Shown here: one piece after another, positions 59,991 through 64,000 of the stretch | Position numbering within the stretch: the first letter of the stretch is position 1 | How the letters are laid out: each line of letters opens with the position of its first letter | From: Warburgia ugandensis | Lineage: Eukaryota; Streptophyta; Magnoliopsida; Canellales; Canellaceae | NCBI GenBank assembly: GCA_035236585.1 | Contig: CP141136.1 | Location: 51,911,136-51,975,135 of the forward strand | DNA length: 64,000 bases | Reading direction: 5' to 3' | Program-made: the position numbers and the translations under genes | Notes under the pieces: generated by a model | Seen by the model: only the letters and a program-made list of their open reading frames with translations | Told to the model about the DNA's origin: nothing | Databases searched by the model: none

Positions 59991-61140
59991 TTAAACCTTG
60001 ATTATTGGATAAGGTGTACCTCAGAGTAGGTTGATGGTGGGTTGGTACATCAACTGGCTCTTCTTCTTCCTATTCCTTAGGCATAGTTAAGGTTTCAATT
60101 GGGCCAATATTACTATCTTATTATTGATCAAATAAGGTCTGTAGGTGCCAATCAGGTATGTTTTCTACATTGTAAGACTGAATTAGTATTTTAGGCCTAT
60201 TTGGGGTTCTAACTCTTGCTTGCCAATGAGAAGTGTTCATTAACGACATATTATCCAACAAATCATTTAGCTCTGCAATGGATGTGTCTTCATCAAAATC
60301 ATAAAAATAAGCAAGACATAATTCTAAAGGATTTGGGTTGGATGTTTCTATGGCTTCATTCTCTTCATCAATGGAAATCTCTTCATCATAATCGTAATAA
60401 GGAATACAATTTGCTCAAGTAAATCTGAGTTAGAGGCTTCTATGGATGGTTGTGGACTCTGTGGCTTAGAATCATCATAAGAGATTTCCATCCTATTCTT
60501 AGTAATAAATGAATTTTCATTATCCCTAATCTATTTCATGTTCTTAGTCCTTTTTATAAATTTAGTAGTGTTTTTGTCAGTATTTTCCCATATTGGTTTC
60601 ATTTCCTCTTCCCATTCACCTTATCAATGGTAGCCATGGCTTATTCTATTATCTCACAAATATGGTGCATATTCCCATCAGATGGTGGTTCTTCATACTA
60701 TAAAGGAAATGACTTACAAGGTTGGTATTTTTGTGGCATTTTGGTCCTAAAAAAGGGTTGAGCAGGTTGAATGCATGATGATTGACCCTGATATTCTTAA
60801 TAATCATGATAGTGTTGACTAGGGTGAGACCATTGATATTGGTAATCCTGAGACCATGGTTGTTCATGATGCCTAGCCCATTTATTATAATTTGTCTTGG
60901 GATAGTACTCATTGCTAAGGTATGTTAATGCATTATGTGCATCCATCGGCTCCTAATAATAACCATTGTATATGGAGCTTGATGGCCATGAAGGAGTAGG
61001 ATAGGGATGCGCAAAATAGGTATAATCATTATGGTACTAAGGTTGTGGTGCAACTTGCTTAGAAGCTATTGTCCTAAGCAATTGACTTTCCATAATATCT
61101 AGCCTATCCATCTATGTATCTAATCTATGAAATCTATCCC
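59991..61140 (-). pseudogene. Gag-like remnant of the minus-strand retroelement
   Basis: On the minus strand long stretches read as protein with occasional stops. From right to left: DRLDIMESQLLRTIASKQ, YHNDYTYFAHPYPTPSWPS, DAHNALTYLSNEYYPK, a Tyr/Gln/Trp-rich part, a part with KPIWENTDKNTTKF, then acidic DYDEEISIDEENEAIE and LCLAYFYDFDEDTSIAEL, ending near TLFDQ followed by two stops (about 60124). Stops replace Gln-like positions and a frameshift lies near 60403. Composition and order resemble the gag C-terminus and following linker of large gypsy elements (Athila/Tat type), but no zinc knuckle is seen, so the family is uncertain. Confidence 0.6.
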
Positions 61141-62349
61141 CTTCTTAATAGGCCTTTATTCTCAACTTTGTATACAACAAAATAAGTCATTATATGCAAT
61201 AAATGAGTTTTTTTTATGGAAAACCCTAACTATATGATGCAACTTAATTGTTAGTCCTAAGCTAAATGATGCACAATCAAATCCTAGTATCCATTAATTG
61301 AGCAGTTTCTTGATTTTCTTTTCTTAGTGCATAGGTGGTAGCTTCTTAGACCTAGATCTTGACGGCTCCTCCTTTTATCTAGATTAGACTACAGCTTACT
61401 AGTTGGGTTCTGCTCCTTGTGTCAATAGGTGTTTAGATCTCAATTGATGTCTATAAAAGGCGTGGAAAAATCACAAGGATTTTAAGACACCCACTATAAC
61501 CACAGTGCTCAAGAGCCACTGGAGTGACAATAGATAACATCCTTCTAAAAGGGTCCTGAACTCGATATCATAATTCTCTTTCTATTTGGTTTTATATTAA
61601 CATTCAAGGGTTGGGATCACAACATACAAAGATGTTGATTGATTCCTAGGTGGGCTAAGGAGCTGGTGATGGAATCCAGTCCTCATCTTATAAGGTTCCC
61701 TATAAGGCCCTTACTATCATTAGTACCATTCCACCACAAAGCTGTAAACATGAAATGCAAAAGAAAAGCAAACTAATGCCTACTTATATGCTACTTAACA
61801 AAGGGCCAGGCACTTTAATAGACAGGACACTATAACCATGCATCCTACACTTTGGTTATAGCCAAGGTCAGGCTGACCTTTGTTAAATAAGTGCTTGAAC
61901 TAATGCAACAATCCTATTTATTATGCAATAGTTATAAATGCATGACCCTAATATATATGAATTATACTACCATCTAAATGAAAATATACACTAAATAGTA
62001 TTTATACTAAAAATTAAAGTTTGGGTGAGAGTTCCTCAGAGTGAGGGGTTCGATGATGATCAAATGCAGGCCACCATACCCCACACTTGCCCTGTATTAT
62101 GGCAACCAATTTAAAATTTGAATAAAATTAAAATTAAAATTAGAATAGCCTCACTATAAGTTTCACTCAAGTCTTAATCTAAGAATGAAATAAACCCAAA
62201 TCTATTTTGATGAAGCCGTCACCCATAGGATCATCATAGCTCCTTTGTTGATTTCTCTTACACACAAAACAAAGAAATTGGTCAATATGAGGAAAATAGC
62301 AAACTAATGCACCCTAAACCTAGACTAGATGTAAATAATCTAAGGTATG
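61141..62349 (-). other. Unresolved retroelement sequence upstream of the gag remnant
   Basis: Expected to hold the untranslated leader and LTR of the minus-strand element. I could not match it to the LTR at 42501-45258. A minus-strand phrase GGCAAGTGTGGGGTATGGTG (near 62080) resembles 3' untranslated parts of Athila-like elements, so another fragment may be joined here. No gene seen. Confidence 0.35.
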
Positions 62350-64000
62350 TGTAATGACCCAAACATTTTATGCCCTTTTTACTAAATTTAGAAATTTATA
62401 TGTGGGAATTACTATCCTAAATGTTTTATTTTATTTAAAATATCAAACAAAGGAATTTGTAAGTAAAATCATTATCATTAGATTCTACTCGAAAAATGGA
62501 ATCTTATGGCCGTTTAAAGATTAGGGGCAATTTTGTAAATTGCACTTAAAAATGAAAAAGAACGAAAATGCAGGGGGCCGTTTTGATAATGGCACCCCCT
62601 GTCCTCTTCCTCTCAATTTCTCCAGAAACCCCCATTTTCCAGAGGTTTCCACCACCACCAATGGCGACACTGCCATTGGCACCACCACCATAGTATGGCT
62701 ATAAAAACCCACATCCCCCTCTTCTCCGATTATCTTTTCTCCAACTACCTTCATCCAAAAATCCGGCAATAGGGTTCCAACAAAACTGGGAAAAAACCCC
62801 TCCTCCAGTTCCCTACAAAAATCCGACACGGCCCAGGTTCTCCCATCGGGTCGCCCATCTTTCTCTTTTCTCCTCTTCATTTTTCCTCCCTTGGTCATTG
62901 CCATTTCACTAGATTTTTCCAGTTATCGGGTTTTTTTGGGTTTTCCAAAAAACGTCGAAGGAGCCGCTCCAACAGAGGAAGGGCACGACTCAGACTCTCC
63001 AGGTAAGGCTCCTCTATTTCCCTCTCTTCTCTTTCCCGTTTTCACCCAGATTCTGGCCGGATCTGGGTAGTTTTTTGGTCGAAAAACACCGGTTCTCCAT
63101 GAACAAAGAGAACCAGGCGAGTGGAAACCCGTCCAAGGCCCTTGTGCATGACGTCTCAGGGGTGCGGACGTCCCCGGGTGCGTGCAACATGGGGCATGGG
63201 TCCTGGCTCGACAGGGACACACGGGGCATTTCAGGAGCCGAGACGCACGCGCCTGGTGCTGAGGACACGCTCGCGTGATGCTCTCTAGAACATGCACTGC
63301 AGTGCGTAGCTCGGGCATGTGCACGCGCATGTGAGGCTGTTTCGATTCAACCAGGACACGCGGGAGTCTTGGGAACCGTGACGCGTAGGACCGCATAGAC
63401 GAATTTGTTTCGTTCGTGATCATGCAATGCTAAAAATACAATTTCAGGAGCTATAGGACTTCGATTGATGATCCAAAAGAACCATCGTGTTTGTATAACG
63501 ACGCAGACCTAATGAGACTATAAAATTAGGAATTGAGGACAAAATTATAAAGTCTAACCATTGAATAGTAGATCCATATCATAGGATCTAGCCTGACACT
63601 GTATTAGGCAAAGTCCTATGGACCCTAAAAGGCAGATCTAGCGATCTAACTAGTAATTTCTAAATAGATCAAAATTGATAAGGACTCCTTGTTATCCATT
63701 CATATCTAGGATTTTATAAATGAGACCCAGGGTCGGGGTGAGTAATGAAGGACGCGACTCCAGGAAACTTCGAGGTAGGTTGTCTGATGCTACTATGTTT
63801 TTCCAAATATACTTAATTCGTACGTTGTCTGATGTTGCTATATTTTTCCAAATCTACTTAATTTGTAGGTAGTCTGATGCTGCTATGCTTTTCCAAATAT
63901 ACTTGATTTGTAGGTCTTCTGATATTTATTTGCATTTCCAAATATACTTGATTTATTGATTTCCTATCATTTAGTTGTTTTCATAATATATGGTCTTGAA
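62350..64000 (+). mobile_element. LTR of a further gypsy element, cut by the window end
   Basis: Starts TGTAATGACCC after GTATG. It is the same family as the LTRs at 17735-23647 (complement): shared strings include TTTTTACTAAATTT, ACAAAGGAATTTG and TAGATTCTACTCGAAAAATGG. The GGGGGCC...GGCACCCCC box is at 62571-62600, a TATA box at 62700-62707 and a GC-rich section runs to about 63420. Frames at 62521-63423 overlap on both strands within this GC-rich noncoding part. Whether this is a 5' LTR or a solo LTR cannot be decided here. Confidence 0.88.
62700..62707 (+). promoter_or_regulatory. TATA box of the LTR promoter
   Basis: TATAAAAA, 350 bp into the LTR, followed by a C-rich leader. Confidence 0.6.

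Noticed and set aside
62521..63423. Frames of 127 and 166 codons on the minus strand
   Set aside because: Same GC-rich LTR region as above in a related LTR; overlapping frames on both strands and no recognisable motif.

Overview
The window reads as repeat-dense, AT-rich nuclear DNA from a flowering plant with a large genome. I see no host gene, tRNA, rRNA or organellar sequence. Nearly everything can be assigned to transposable elements nested inside one another, with only decayed coding remnants. The species cannot be named from this sequence.

Layout, left to right. 1-3515 is the 3' end of a Ty3/gypsy element (integrase remnant plus 3' LTR). It sits in a reverse-oriented LTR of a second family (3516-3697 and 7243-7903), which also holds a solo LTR at 3698-7242 with a perfect GGGAA target-site duplication (TSD). 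From 7904 the background is an older gypsy-like element (Athila/Tat-like in layout).

The centrepiece is a CACTA (En/Spm) DNA transposon at 11436-29262, flanked by the 3-bp TSD ATC. It holds a decayed TNP2-type transposase gene (12168-15598), a roughly three-fold tandem repeat of the transposase gene tail plus hairpin arrays, a 171-bp-period tandem repeat (24031-25250) and a second gene (25376-28240). The second gene joins a plant-transposase-like region to a Ulp1-type cysteine protease domain whose His, Asp and Cys are all still present. Hairpin-rich subterminal repeats lie at both ends. A minus-strand LTR retrotransposon (17735-23647) is nested inside. Without it the CACTA element is about 11.9 kb.

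To the right the older element resumes (29266 onward) and is broken by two solo LTRs, 33241-37022 (TSD CCCAT) and 37553-42161 (near-TSD GATTT/TATTT). From about 42501 a related element runs on the minus strand. It is interrupted by a Ty3/gypsy element with two LTRs (46932-59645), which itself contains a 5.35-kb LTR at 50687-56036. Minus-strand gag-like remnants follow (59900-61140). The window ends in the LTR of another element (62350-64000) of the same family as the one nested in the CACTA transposon.

Two short inverted-repeat modules recur at fixed places in LTRs of different families. One of them shows a compensatory base-pair change. All domain calls come from reading translations by eye; no search was run.
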